A stretch of DNA of 64,000 nucleotides from Lingula anatina (GCF_001039355.2 NW_019775636.1:648355-712354); one strand, 5' to 3'. Positions 27,101-56,241 are shown, counted from the stretch's first letter. Made by a program: numbers and translations. Notes: generated by a model from the sequence alone, not told the origin.

Positions 27101-28262
27101 GTTCTGAATGCGGCGTAAGACAGTTAATTCTGTTTTAAAACAGATCTAACTTCGATAGCATTTCTGCAATCTTCAAAAGTTATTCTTGTCTGTGATAGAG
27201 AGTGGAACAAGCCAGTACCCGTGTGCTGAAACCTACGGCGGCAAGAGGGCGTTTTCCGAGCCAGAAACCCAGGCGATGAGAGACTTCATCTACTCCAAGA
27301 GACACATCATAAAGACTTACATTAGTCTCCATAGTTACGGGAATTACTGGCTGACGTCATGGGGATACACCAGAAACCTTCCAAGTGACTATCAAGAACT
27401 GGTGGGATATTATTATTATTATAATTATTATTAAAGGTAGTTTTATCAAAACTAGGTTTAATATAAGTAAGTCTGAGAAGAGTTTTGGTTTACTTTGTGA
27501 CAAAGGAGAAGGCTGAAATTGCTTGAGAATTGAGAATTTTTTTCTGTGTGAATTTTCTTAAAAATGGAATTAGTTGTGTTAGAATTCTGTCCCTCTCATT
27601 CTAGCTGAACATTGCCAAGAAAGGTTCTGATGCTATACTCTCTGTCCGTGGCCAAAGTTATTCCTTCGGATCTGCCGGGGTATTGCTGTGTACGTATACC
27701 TTTAATACTATATAGGAGTACATCCGCGAAAAACAAGTACACCGCAGTTTTGCAAATACATGTCGGTTGGGAAATCTAATATAAAGATGTGGATTTTGAC
27801 CGCAGGCTTTACGAGCAACTGTATACAGGCGCAAGCCGTCGCTACAGGCTTCTTAAAGGCCTAGAATATTGTTAAAACAACAATAAAGAAAAAAATATTA
27901 GATAAATAGAAAAAGGATGTTAATAAGAAAAATACCCCAAATCAATTAAAACAAATTGTTTTTGATCTTGTTGTTTTGATGTACCAGTCATTAGAAACTA
28001 ACACTCTTCCACAATGAAAAAGATTTAGTTACCATGAAAATGAATTCTCATTCCAGATCCTGCCGCCGGAGGCTCTGACGACTGGGCTAAGGGTAAAGCG
28101 GGCATAAAGTATTCCTACACAATAGAACTGAGTCCCGGGGACCAAACATCGGATCGCTGGTACGGGTTCAACCTCCCCGCTAGTCACATCCCCCGCGTTG
28201 GCGAGGACCTCTTTAAGGGTCTTAAAGTGGTAGCTGAAGCAGTGGAGGAAAAGTTAAGATGA
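11463..28262 (+). CDS. Carboxypeptidase gene 1: secreted zinc carboxypeptidase, M14A, B-type specificity (whole gene, 11 coding exons)
   Basis: Eleven exons join in frame to 1335 nt (444 residues plus stop), all with GT-AG introns. In order: signal peptide (1-16), M14 propeptide module (26-99), furin-type RKKR (112-115), catalytic domain. Zinc ligands are H199 and E202 (HARE) and H325 (LHSYG); R256, N272/R273, Y377 and E400 match bovine CPA Arg127, Asn144/Arg145, Tyr248 and Glu270. C266 and C289 match the Cys138-Cys161 disulfide. D384 aligns with position 255, where Asp marks carboxypeptidase B (cleaves C-terminal Lys/Arg) and Ile marks CPA; the [10 protein letters not shown] segment is as in vertebrate CPB. 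Expected to be secreted as a zymogen and to digest peptides outside the cell. It is followed by a Ly6 gene on the other strand and two paralogues downstream. Confidence 0.93.
13801..14055 (-). CDS. Possible small secreted protein or first exon (weak)
   Basis: A minus-strand frame starts with Met and a hydrophobic stretch like a signal peptide ([15 protein letters not shown]). The allelic copy at 17304-17567 stays open but differs at several residues (E/D, L/I, D/H, L/F, YP/NL), so purifying selection is not evident. A GTGAGG donor-like site lies after the VTPF codons in this copy but reads GTGACG in the other. I do not recognise it; a chance frame is as likely. Confidence 0.15.
   Translation of the reverse strand: MMIRWTKVSGVLWVELLLLIYQTLCDDLPYPTVTPFVRWQTERQQSTITPLRAYTYIPPLKRKKIGIFSYILEFCLLVITIYPL
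14231..14470 (+). repeat. Long GT/GTGC microsatellite with GA tail
   Basis: About 210 bp of interrupted GT repeats followed by a GA tract. The long open frames across it (alternating Cys/Val or Thr/His) are by-products of the repeat. The allelic tract at 17753-17810 is much shorter. Confidence 0.9.
14693..14758 (+). repeat. CT then GT microsatellite
   Basis: A CT tract passes directly into a GT tract; the allelic place at 17871-17958 has CT, GT and GA tracts. Confidence 0.9.
15427..15427. other. Single-N assembly join
   Basis: Isolated N directly after homology with 16601-18559 ends, and directly before a transposase fragment that begins mid-frame. It is a contig join, so reading across it is unsafe. 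Confidence 0.75.
15428..16127 (+). pseudogene. Tc1-type (DD34E) transposase remnant with one intron
   Basis: The first part (15429-15531) encodes a helix-turn-helix segment ([19 protein letters not shown]), then a GT-AG intron (15532-15657), then [20 protein letters not shown], typical of Tc1/mariner DNA-binding domains. After IPTGP the frame jumps to [14 protein letters not shown], so the part with the first catalytic Asp is missing. The second Asp (QQDND) and the Glu (NPIENVW) are 34 residues apart, as in Tc1 DD34E enzymes. A small deletion near 16065 shifts the frame before the family-typical end (EREGRASGY, stop 16125-16127). The 5' part is cut off by the assembly join at 15427. Inactive. 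Confidence 0.8.
16128..16600. other. Non-coding sequence between Tc1 remnant and duplicated intron segment
   Basis: No gene is seen. The CATACGGCC motif occurs twice (about 16510 and 16553), and GGGGATTCCCC is a short palindrome. This stretch and the Tc1 remnant have no counterpart at 13069/13070 in the other copy, so they look like an insertion in one haplotype. Confidence 0.45.
16601..18559 (+). repeat. Duplicated intron segment, copy B
   Basis: Matches 13070-15424; it is shorter mainly because of the microsatellite at 17753-17958 and small deletions. Sequence continues without a break toward the gene 1 exons at 22442 onward, so this copy is on the same contig as the bulk of gene 1. Confidence 0.85.
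18785..18960. mobile_element. MITE with GCAGGCCCGTAGC ends
   Basis: The element starts GCAGGCCCGTAGC and ends GCTACGGGCCTGC, and inside has long G and C runs and paired TTTTCTGAAAAAGTGGACC/ACCTTTTCACAG blocks. No target duplication is clear. A second, decayed member is at 37243-37397. No coding. Confidence 0.7.
19001..19169. mobile_element. GGTGTAACG-family MITE
   Basis: Starts GGTGTAACGAAACTGAG and ends CACGTTACACT; core shared with 30902-31069 (AAAAGTCCGCCCTCCAT, GTTAGGGTTAG, GGGTCAAAATCTAGG). Its start lies 40 bp after another MITE, so it sits in a nest of insertions in intron 1 of gene 1. Confidence 0.75.
19170..21521. other. Intron 1 of gene 1, non-coding
   Basis: Nothing with coding character is seen. 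It contains a GA tract (about 19811-19848) and an AAAT tract (about 21060-21106). Confidence 0.5.
21522..21695. mobile_element. GGTGTAACG-family MITE
   Basis: Starts GGTGTTACGACATTGAG and ends CACAATACACC; the interior has the family blocks (AGAAAGTCCGCCCTCGAT, GGTTAGGGTTAG, GGGTCAAAATCTAGGGCGAG). More decayed at the ends than the copy at 30902. Confidence 0.7.
22442..22526 (+). CDS. Gene 1 exon 2: propeptide module, first half
   Basis: Completes a Gly codon from exon 1 and encodes [20 protein letters not shown] and eight more residues, the first strand and helix of the M14 propeptide (compare GHKVFRV in mammalian CPA). Ends in phase 0 at GTGAGT. Genes 2 and 3 have no equivalent exon. Confidence 0.9.
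22894..23030 (+). CDS. Gene 1 exon 3: propeptide module, second half
   Basis: Encodes LDVWANPKG, then an I-R-L-P segment and a helix ending LIDDLQK, the typical second half of the M14 propeptide that covers the active site of the zymogen. Begins in phase 0, ends in phase 2 at GTGAGT. Exons 2 and 3 together are 222 nt (74 codons) with phase 2 at both ends, so they can be lost without a frame change. Confidence 0.92.
24329..24455 (+). CDS. Gene 1 exon 4: linker with furin-type site
   Basis: Encodes [16 protein letters not shown] and a Phe/Gln-rich linker ending FNRVND. R-K-K-R (residues 112-115) fits R-X-K/R-R, the cleavage site of furin-type proprotein convertases. Ends in phase 0 at GTAAGT. 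Confidence 0.92.
24712..24822 (+). CDS. Gene 1 exon 5: start of catalytic domain
   Basis: Encodes IYNWLRTV, the start of the M14 fold, then a C-x3-C pair (CQGKC) and ends GRPLRGIK. The Cys pair is also in gene 3 (CGGKC) and spaced wider in gene 2; it may form an extra small disulfide. Phase 0 at both ends. Confidence 0.92.
25371..25628. mobile_element. Foldback MITE, CATTCAGAA family, copy 2 (large variant)
   Basis: About 258 bp with inverted ends AAGAGCGCATTTAGAAC and GTTCTGAATGCGCTCTT and internal complementary blocks (ACTAAATATGGCCGAC; GGGAATTA; GGCGGGGAG). It lies in intron 5 of gene 1. A target duplication is not clear. It differs in the middle from the 175-bp members. Confidence 0.65.
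25807..25914 (+). CDS. Gene 1 exon 6: zinc-binding HARE exon
   Basis: Encodes [20 protein letters not shown] and ends YFINK. H199 and E202 are the first two zinc ligands (H-x-x-E); R201 matches Arg71, part of the substrate-binding groove. Phase 0 at both ends. Confidence 0.95.
26409..26516 (+). CDS. Gene 1 exon 7
   Basis: Encodes [11 protein letters not shown] and [18 protein letters not shown], the conserved N-P-D-G-Y segment of M14 enzymes. Phase 0 at both ends. Confidence 0.94.
26646..26733 (+). CDS. Gene 1 exon 8: catalytic Arg and substrate-carboxylate exon
   Basis: Encodes DRMWRKTRS and [16 protein letters not shown]256 after Trp matches Arg127, which polarises the scissile carbonyl; N272 and R273 match Asn144/Arg145, which hold the substrate's C-terminal carboxylate; C266 is half of the conserved disulfide. 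Ends in phase 1. Confidence 0.94.
26941..27115. mobile_element. Foldback MITE, CATTCAGAA family, copy 3
   Basis: 175 bp, ends GGCAGCATTCAGAAC / GTTCTGAATGCGGCG, flanked by TAA on both sides (26938-26940, 27116-27118). It lies in intron 8 of gene 1, 83 bp upstream of exon 9. The middle shares GAATACTTCCCCACGGG and ATTCAGTGTCTATTA with the copy at 45081. Confidence 0.85.
27199..27401 (+). CDS. Gene 1 exon 9: third zinc ligand
   Basis: Starts in phase 1 and encodes [20 protein letters not shown] through [10 protein letters not shown] to QEL. C289 is the disulfide partner of C266; H325 in LHSYG is the third zinc ligand. The donor GTGGGA is followed at once by an ATT-rich tract, as in gene 2. Confidence 0.95.
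27605..27689 (+). CDS. Gene 1 exon 10
   Basis: Encodes [20 protein letters not shown] and FGSAGVLL, the helix and loop before the Tyr248 region. The last base is the first of a split Tyr codon (Y377) that matches the mobile Tyr248 of CPA. Confidence 0.93.
28057..28262 (+). CDS. Gene 1 exon 11: Glu270 exon and stop
   Basis: Encodes [26 protein letters not shown] and the C-terminal helix ending VEEKLR-stop. D384 is at the specificity position, E400 is the general base/acid (Glu270). Compared with vertebrate enzymes there is one extra residue after the SDDW motif and a longer loop after the catalytic Glu. Confidence 0.95.
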
Positions 28263-28380
28263 GAAGAGAGGCGGTTGCTCCGCGTGAAAATAGTACCTGC
28301 GTCAAAGAGATCCCATTCTGTTTGTTGGAAAGAATATTGTTACATTGCGACTGTGATTAGATTTGGCTATGCAAAAATGC

Positions 28381-28386
28381 AATAAA
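28381..28386 (+). terminator. Polyadenylation signal of gene 1
   Basis: AATAAA 119 bases after the stop codon. Confidence 0.7.
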
Positions 28387-30901
28387 ACAAATGAAATATT
28401 AAGTGGACAATTGTAAAGATTCAGTTCTTTTATTAACAATTAAAATTTTCATTTGCCTTGATGATTCAAAAGTTTCGTCTGTGTAGTTTCATCATTTGAA
28501 TTTTTGTCAAGAAACTTATCACTTTCAACACAATTTAATTGTTCACGCTGTTAAATCTCAACTATCGCAATGGACTCGAACAAGACCAAATTCAAACGAA
28601 CGTCATGCCAACATTCACTGTCAACGTTATCGTACTCGTATGGTTGATTTCTTATAATATTCTCAGAATAATTTGTAATTTGTTTTTGAAACCATATGAT
28701 GAAATGAAAGCATATTTTATAGTGATACAAGAACAATTAATAAACGAAATGAGGACCTCCGCAAATCATTTTGGCAGATCCTTCTGCTGCCTCCATATCT
28801 GGAGGAAGGCCAACAGCAAGAAGTTTAACTTTCAAAATTAATTATCTGCTCTTTTATTTGCCATAGAGCCTTTCAAAATCCTTTGCGATTCCCTGTCAAA
28901 ATCTGATATCAGAATTATTTCATTGTTTCTTCGGTGTACCAAAGATAAGAAGTGGTAAATGGCTGTTCTAAAATAAATAAAAAATGCAGTAATATTGTTC
29001 ATATTGTCAATTCTCCACTGAATAAATAACATTAACTTTGTGTCAGTGGGTAAGAAATAAAATAAACAGATAAATAATCTATAAAAACTAGATAGATAGA
29101 TATAGTTAGTAAACCTATCTTTAGGGATGTGCCTGGGCACTCCGGAAATTTTTATGACTTAGGGCCGTCCCTGGGGTTGGTTGATTATAATTTCTACATT
29201 GTAATTTCTGCTTTCTACCCTTAGACCACCAGAATTAGGATCAATGCGTTCTGGTTGCAAAATGTGTTCTTCAGGCGTTTAAATCTGTTGGTCATGGCTC
29301 ATGATATTGCTGGGCCCTCAGACCCAATGAGAGGTGCATTTCACATCCTGAAGTTTCAGAAATTAAAATTGAATGAATTAAAAGTTGTATTCATTTTTTA
29401 AATCTTAGAACAGAAGTCCGCGACTGTCTCAATTTTAATTTACTTTTTAATTTTTACCATGTCTTTGCATTATGGAAGGAGCCCTAAATGGTAACGTACT
29501 GTATATTCCGGTAGCGTATGTTCCGGGTCATTTAATTTTAATTTTTATCTCGCGTTCCAATTTATTTTGTAATGGTTATGGTATATTATGCATGACGTAA
29601 GGACCTTTTTATAAATATTTAAACTGTGATTCAAGGGGCTTTGCGTCATAACTAATACTACGTAACGTATGTTCCCCAGAAAAATTGTCAGAAAGTTTCA
29701 TCTTACCCAAGTACGTGGTGCAATAGGAAACAGCGCTTTCTGTTACTGACTGAAAATATACATTGTGATTCCATGATACTTTGACATTTCTAATACAATG
29801 TTTTGACCACGAATGGAAGACTTATTTTACTGTCAGTAGGGTGTATTTCCCCACTTTTTTAATATTCCGTGACAAGCAAACTTAAGTCGCTCAGAAACAA
29901 TTATCCGTTCAATACAGAAGATAATCAATTTCTTGTTGTAAAGCAAATGACATACACTTTCGTCAATTACAAAACAATGTAAACTGAATGAAATGTGAGG
30001 AAGTTATTGAGTACAAGTAAATTTCTTTGAGTGTCAGTAAGTGTAGATATTGTTCTAGAAGTAAGAAAGTATGGAACGTTTCAGAGTCAGAAATAGTTGG
30101 ATCTGATTGGTTAATTTTTCTATCGATTTGCACGTGTTTAACACGTGTAGAACTCATGCATACTTGAGTTGGACAAGATCCAAGATGAGTAATTCGGAAA
30201 ATATTTTAATTATTTTTAATCATAAACAAGTCTCATTTAAATTACTAAATTAGGAAATATTGAATAGAATTTTGTAATATGAGAATGGGAAATATGAGAA
30301 TGGAAAATAGAATATAAATGCTTGTAGATTCTGTGAAAAATTGAGTGTGGGGAATAAATATCAGAAGCTCCAGATCGTCGTTGTTGTCACTATAACATTA
30401 TTTCCAAAGTTATACTTGTAAGAGATAAATCAAATAACAAAACCAATGATGACTGAATTTTCGAAGTGAGTAAAACGTTTCCACAGCTGGACGTTTTCAA
30501 TTTGTGACAGTAACGTATGTTCCTTTTTGGGGTTTGACGATGAATTAATTTTTATTATTCATAGGTCCAGTAGAGTGAAACTTTGGTACAAACTTCTTCA
30601 TGTACCACCCTAAAATAATCAAACACAGTTGTAATTCGTGCACTAAATATTTATACAGAGCGTTCCTGTGACCTTATTTGCACCTGTACATTGGGGTTGG
30701 GTGTAGTAAGCGTATCCCTCTAGATCTGCAACAAGATCAATTGTTTCATCGATCCAGACACATCACATATGAATAATTTATTCGATTCCATACAATATGT
30801 TTCATCACTGCTTCGTATGAAGTACACTAGACTCCCTGTCTTAATGATTACACTAACGGTCAGTCAACAGTTGTTTGATGGAACCGATGGAGATCAGAAC
30901 A
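28387..30901. other. Intergenic region between gene 1 and the Ly6 gene
   Basis: AT-rich; no coding exon, RNA gene or clear transposon was recognised here on either strand. Confidence 0.5.
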
Positions 30902-31069
30902 GGTGTAACGAAACTCAGGGTCCGTGTTACAGAAAGTCCGCCCGCCATTTTGTTATAAAGGTTAGGGTTAGTCTGACTTGAGAGGGTCAAAATCTAGGGC
31001 GAGGCTCACCTGTACAAATGAATGAGAATCGGACTCTCTGTTATGGGGGACTCTCTGTCACGTTACACC
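30902..31069. mobile_element. GGTGTAACG-family MITE, best-preserved copy
   Basis: 168 bp with clean ends GGTGTAACG and CGTTACACC and inner blocks GTGTTACAGAAAGTCCGCCC, GGTTAGGGTTAG and GGACTCTCTGT twice near the right end. No protein coding. Five members in this window make the family visible. Confidence 0.8.
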
Positions 31070-31882
31070 GTCATCAAGGTACTGAAAGCTGCAAATATTA
31101 CCGAACGCATGTGCTGTGCATAGGTTGTTTATTTCTTGGAATGTAAGGAAAATAGAATTATTTAACGGAGTAAAATAAGTTAAGTACATGTACATTTTAA
31201 AAAATAAAGTCCTATCGTACGATAGACCTCCAACAGTGAGTCCTATAAAATCCGTATAAATGATTATATATATATATAAGGTTTGAATGATAATATCAGT
31301 AAAAATCATCCCTCTGTCGCTTTCTACAAAAATCTATTTAAAAACATAGCCCTTACCTTTATTGTAGATATATTAAAAAGCGTAAGTTACAGAACAATTT
31401 GCACAAAAGGACATCAACACATTACCACTGACAGACGCTTACATAAAACCATGAAAAAGTTAATAAGATTTTTTACAAGACGACCTTTTGAGGAACAGTA
31501 AAACCATCAAAGGATAATAAGATACTATTTTACAAGGTCGTTGAACGTCGTCAGTTCAATTATAAATGCCCGGACAAGCGTAGACCGACGGTGATTTATA
31601 TATATCTTTGTCAAGTTTTAAACATTATATTATAATTAATTAGGCCTTACGTAAAATAATGCATTATCAAGTTAGGTTTACCTAAATTTGGTGGCCAAGC
31701 GAAAACATGCTGGGAGTAGATGACACCTTTCTTTCAAATCGAGTTCAGTTAAGAGTTCACGGCACCACTAATCAATAACAGTAAGACAACATCACAGTGA
31801 GAAATATACACATTGCAGACAACATTCCATGTAGGTCATTGAATAAAGAAACTTTACGACTGGCCGCAACCCATTGTGAAGG

Positions 31883-32118
31883 TTAGTTCATCAAGTGAGG
31901 AAGGTGGGGCAGAAAAACAGCATTCATTATTGATGTTACAGCCAAAAGAAGCAGCGGTCCTGGGTTCATGAACTGTGACGTAGCGCCATTACAGTAGTCG
32001 GTATTACAGTAGCATTCTTCGCCAAATGCACCCCCTGACCCCTGGATACTACCAACGGAGCCCCCTCTACACGTAAAAGTCGTGGAGTTTCCGCATTCTC
32101 TTTTGTATCCGACAATTG
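31883..32118 (-). CDS. Ly6 gene exon 3
   Basis: Starts after a TTTCAG acceptor (minus strand), completes an Ala codon and encodes VGYKREC through EECYCNTDYCNG and the hydrophobic GPI tail to TAA at 31885-31883. Confidence 0.87.
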
Positions 32119-34205
32119 CTGAAATTAAGAATTCCAATCATCATATCGCTACAACTTCATGAATGATAATAGCGCCACCTAGCGCTTTTTTTCAGATGAA
32201 AATATGGAAGATTTATAAGAATAATATTAAGTAATTATAATAATAAAATGAAAATAAGAAAATGGACTACAAACATATTGTCACAAAATATCTGAAATGC
32301 TGAGCTGACATTTGATATGGGGTGATTCACTTGTTCAGGTAGATATGCATTGTTTTTAAAGACTTACATGTTTTAATTCTTTCATATTTTTTAATTTGAC
32401 ATACAATGGCCTAGTTTTCTGTTAACTTATTGAGTACATTTTCAATTTCTATTTTATGGGTGCATTTCCAGAGATTTAGATCGATCCAGAGATTTAGATT
32501 TAGATCGACCTAACTCCCTGGGGGTTCACGCTAAATTGCAGTCAGCCGAGCGCGCACCATAGTTAATTATCCCCTTTTAATAGGCGGGACAGACGCTTAA
32601 GCCGACTAAGCTGACAGTAATCTAGTGAGACTCCCCACAGGGATAGATCGATCTAAAATCTATGGGAACGGGGTCTATAAGTGTCTCTGTATTTACCAAA
32701 TCCGCCTGCGCCTATACCTCCATGTGATTTCTTACAAGAAACAGAGCAGTTCACTTTTGTGGCAGTAGCGGACGCTGTAAAGATTTTACCACACTTGCCT
32801 CCCTCCAAATCTTCACACTGGTAGCACATGACTGATTCACCTGCAAATCATAATCAATCGAGGTAAAGAATAGTCTTCGAAGTCCCATTTTTATTCTCGA
32901 TAAGCTCATAGGTAATCAAAACTTAAAAGAAAGGAATGATCAAAACTGAGCGGAAAACAAATTTCATCGTTCATGTAAAATTCTCAAAATTATCATTGTA
33001 ACCAGGGAATTATATCGGATATAATATATATCCGATATAATTCCCTGTTGTAACTAACGTTAAAAGAATAAATCATTTTTTTCTCTTCAATCAATATTGA
33101 AATTGTTAACCTCCACTATTTTGATGTCTATCCAAGCATCTTCAACGGAAAATGAGGCTTTTCATGTGAATAATTAACGTTTGATTTTTTTCTATTTAAC
33201 TTTATTAATAGACTGTTAATTTTTCATTTAACCAAAAATGTAATGGAAAAAGGTCAGTTTTATTTACTTCCTCTGTGTAGATATTTATGTCTTGTGTTCT
33301 GATTATACTGTGTTCGAATAAAGATATTGTATTCACTAGGTGTTAGCACAGTTTATTCTCCTTGTGCTAGTAACCATGACATACAGGTATATACCGTAGG
33401 TCAGAACAGACAGCAATACAGGATACGGAATCAGATGGCACTTCAGAAGCCTTACTTACGTATAAGATCAGTAGAGCGGGGAAAGATTTCACTGTGCCAA
33501 TACTGCCATTGGAAAGAGGTCCCGGTGTACCATGAAAATCTCACTCCCCTAAAATGTGACTCCCCAGTCAGATTTTCATTATGAAATTTTGACTCCGTGA
33601 GTCAGATTTTCATGGGAGTCGGACTTTCATGTTACACCGGGTGTAGCTCCCCTGGCAGGTGGCTTTTCACGTATCGCGAATAGTTAAATTAGATCTTATT
33701 TTTTTTAGTAATTAAAGTTTTCATTTATGAGAGATCCAAACATTTTGGTTCACCTGTTGACGGTTTCGTCAGTTCACTGTGACAGACTTGATAGAAAACC
33801 AGCTTCCTGTTCACCTAAGTGTACCATATAAATAAAGAAAATCTATAACAATGAGTTTAAGGTAATAGCCAATACTGCTGATATGATGCCTGCAGGGCAG
33901 CATTTTGCAATCACATGCATTTTGCAGCCGCAACGCATTTTCCAAACAAAGAAAATGCCTTTGGTTGCAAAATATGACTCTCCAGGCCCAGTGTTGGGCT
34001 TTCATGTCTCACAAAGAAATAGCTGCGACTCAGATGCCAAACTACAAAGCGTGCTTTTGTTGACTACTAAAAGAGACGGTCGAGTGTACAGGGAATCTGG
34101 GGTCAACTTACAATATTGATTCGTCATAGAGTATTTAATCAATTATGGAAATGTAACAATGACCCGACACGTTAGAAACCGTGCCTTCTAATAAAATTGA
34201 TACAA

Positions 34206-34236
<31 letters not shown>

Positions 34237-34777
34237 AATAGTTCAGCAATTAAAAAATGTGAATTTTGATAAGTGTCTCTGTAAGCTCTGGCCGTACAGG
34301 GACAGTTGGTTGTTTACTATAATCAAGCTCTCAGTTTTAACCAAGATTATCAAAGACACAGTGAGAGGTTACCCTCTACCAGGACCACAGATTGACCTTT
34401 CACTACGTATTCACACATAGGTATATGTATCTGGTTAAATTGACGGGAATTTTCTGCACTGTCAAGGACAAAGTCCACATAATATAACATGCGGCCTTGG
34501 TAGAGGGTAGTGAGAAATATGAGTCGGTACGAATACTTGAACTACGAGCAGAGAGGGAGAGCGAACGAGCGAGTGAGAGAGAGAGGGAGAGAAGAAGAGA
34601 AGAGGGCGTAGACATGTTTGCCCATGCATGTTTGCCCATTTCTGTCTGTAGTTAAAAAAAATACAAAAGCAAAGAAAAAACGTTCACTATATCTTAAACA
34701 TGACTATCACTGTACCTACCGTAAGAATACAGTCCAAATAGCACCACCAACCCAACGACAAACGTAAACGACGCCAT
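31883..34777 (-). CDS. Ly6/uPAR (three-finger) GPI-anchored protein, three exons (whole gene)
   Basis: Exons at 34777-34720, 32840-32697 and 32118-31883 join in frame to 438 nt (145 residues). Residues 1-19 or so are a signal peptide (MASFTFVVGLVVLFGLYSYG). The mature part starts with the hallmark C-Y-Q-C, has ten cysteines and ends in CYCNTDYCNGA, the C-C-x4-C-N type end of Ly6 domains. A hydrophobic C-terminal tail (PGPLLLLAVTSIMNAVFL) indicates a GPI anchor. Likely a cell-surface protein; its partner is unknown. It sits on the opposite strand between carboxypeptidase genes 1 and 2. No clear AATAAA was found after the stop. Confidence 0.85.
32470..32662. mobile_element. Foldback element with AGATTTAGATCGATC ends
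   Basis: Left end AGATTTAGATCGATCC and right end GGATAGATCGATCTAAAATCT are complementary, and inner arms pair as well (GACCTAACTCCCTGGGG with CCCCACAGGGATAG). The left arm resembles sequences near 1731-1790 and 10735-10800 (CGACCCAACTCC, CGCTAAACTGCAATCA), so it is a dispersed family. It lies in intron 2 of the Ly6 gene. Confidence 0.6.
32697..32840 (-). CDS. Ly6 gene exon 2
   Basis: Encodes GESVMCYQCEDLEGGKCGKI, then VNCSVSCKKSHGGIGAGGF. Phase 1 at the start and at the end, as is usual for Ly6 genes whose introns split the domain. Confidence 0.87.
33003..33047. repeat. 45-bp perfect inverted repeat
   Basis: Two perfectly complementary 21-bp arms (CAGGGAATTATATCGGATAT + A and its complement) separated by ATA. 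It lies in intron 1 of the Ly6 gene. In RNA it would be a strong hairpin; in DNA a cruciform. Confidence 0.85.
33521..33641. mobile_element. Foldback MITE with CCCGGTGTA ends
   Basis: 121 bp, starts CCCGGTGTACCATGAAAATC and ends GACTTTCATGTTACACCGGG; the inside has repeated GACTCC/GTCAGATTTTCAT blocks in both orientations. The ends recall the GGTGTAACG family but the interior is different. Confidence 0.7.
34720..34777 (-). CDS. Ly6 gene exon 1 (signal peptide)
   Basis: Starts with ATG at 34777-34775 and ends in phase 1 at a GTAGGT donor; encodes a short, very hydrophobic signal peptide. No longer upstream coding extension in frame is seen. Confidence 0.82.
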
Positions 34778-36000
34778 GACTGTCACTGCAGGCCAACCTT
34801 GTGGACAATCAACACAAAGTAGTCAGACGGCGCGTTTACACTCTACTTGTGACGTCCAACCTAATAACCGGACTACGTTTACTAACCAAAAAGAGTCTAC
34901 CTTCTGAGGATACAGCCGATGGTTTTTGTACTTGTATCGAATAGTATATGGTTTTTGAGGAACGGGGCTGCCACGCCAAGTTCGGCTGTCTTAAGTAAAG
35001 TAAATTCATGTATTATTGGAGACGGCGTCGGTCAGCCTATCCAGTCAATTGAGTCTCTTTGTTGTTATTGAATAGAACTTTCATATCACATTCGACCTGC
35101 GTGGTTAAAGAGACTTCGAGAAGTTAAGTATGAAAGAGACGGACCAGTGTACAGGGTATCTGGGCAAGTAAGCCTGAAGGTAAATAATAGTAAATTAGTA
35201 TCCACCCGTCCATTCAGGTCCAAGTATGTATTAAACTTTCAACCAATTAAAATAACCCCCGTACTTTTGCTAAATTTGTGTTTCTTGCATGGTGCAACTT
35301 GTATTATTTGACTCACCTTTGTGCATAGACACTTATTTCAAACACACCGAGTTTATCAATGGAGTTTCTTTTATCAATTGCTATAGAAAATTTTCGGTTA
35401 CTTACCGGCCAACATTTCCCTGATGAAGTTTTGCTGTCAGCAGACACTAATTTCAAGCACACCCGAGTTTATTTTAATGAGAAATTAACTGCTGTAAAAA
35501 CCTAACTTTGTCATATACTAAAAACACTTACATGTACATGTTACAGTTTGTAGAATGAAAAAAGAACAGGACTAACATTTTATAAATATTTTTAGAACTG
35601 TAAAAAACGCCCCCCCCCCCTCGCAGCCTACAGCCCTGCAGTGCGACTGATGAAAGTTTAAAATAAACTAGATCATTTGGAGGAAGTGAAATAGTGCTAT
35701 GAGTGACACTAACGAAGGTTAAACATTTTGTTCATTTATGTTTTTGAGTGATAACAGATAAATGTAGTAATTAATTTTGTATTTTTAAGTTGCTAGACTG
35801 ATGTGAGGTAAGTGCCACTTCGACAAACAATTCTTCTGCTCTCTAACGTTTAAGAATATTAAAAAAGTTGAATGAACCTATATATTGAGAATGAGTGAAA
35901 ACATCTTTATTGGCAAACGGCACTGAGGCTATGGCACTGAGGTATAGAACATTAAAATGCAATTTAATTTAAGCACCAGTTCATAAAGTTTTGTTGTTAT
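34778..36000. other. Intergenic region between Ly6 gene and gene 2
   Basis: Divergent promoter region of the Ly6 gene and, further right, gene 2. No gene or known repeat recognised. The stretch 36030-36200 just after it matches 660-850 upstream of gene 1, showing that gene 2 was copied together with upstream sequence. Confidence 0.5.
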
Positions 36001-36310
36001 AAAATTGCTGTGGTCCTATATGATATAGTATGCAGAAAGAAGCTGGATCGCTGACAACCGACTTATAATATTGAGCGCATAAACCACTTATGGAATAAAT
36101 ATGCAACGAAGTATCGAACTAAAAACCGGCAATGAATAATTCAAATTGAAATCATATGTGAAAATACCGTAATGCTTTGAATTGAAATGCATTTTTTACT
36201 GCCAACGTGAGCCTGTCCCTATCGTGTTTATTTATTTCAAGCATCTCGTTCAGTTACGGCGCCACATTGTAAAGAAGCGAAGAACTTAACTTTGATCGAT
36301 TTAACTGACA

Positions 36311-36415
36311 GTGAGTAATAATTCATCTAACGCGATGGACATCTCTAGAATGCATCGTTGAGGGTGAAATTTGTGATTTCAAATCCAATAAGATCCGCCT
36401 TTTTTACTCTGACAG
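36311..36415 (+). other. 5'UTR intron of carboxypeptidase gene 2
   Basis: 105-bp intron with the conserved GTGAGTAATAATTCA donor and CTCTGACAG acceptor. The exon before it (GAAGAACTTAACTTTGATCG) matches the one upstream of gene 3. Confidence 0.65.
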
Positions 36416-36484
36416 GTCGCGATTGTCATGACCGCTTCTAACAGTCATCCGAAGTCAGCAGCACTGGAGCATCGCCGAGGAACG

Positions 36485-56241
<19,757 letters not shown>

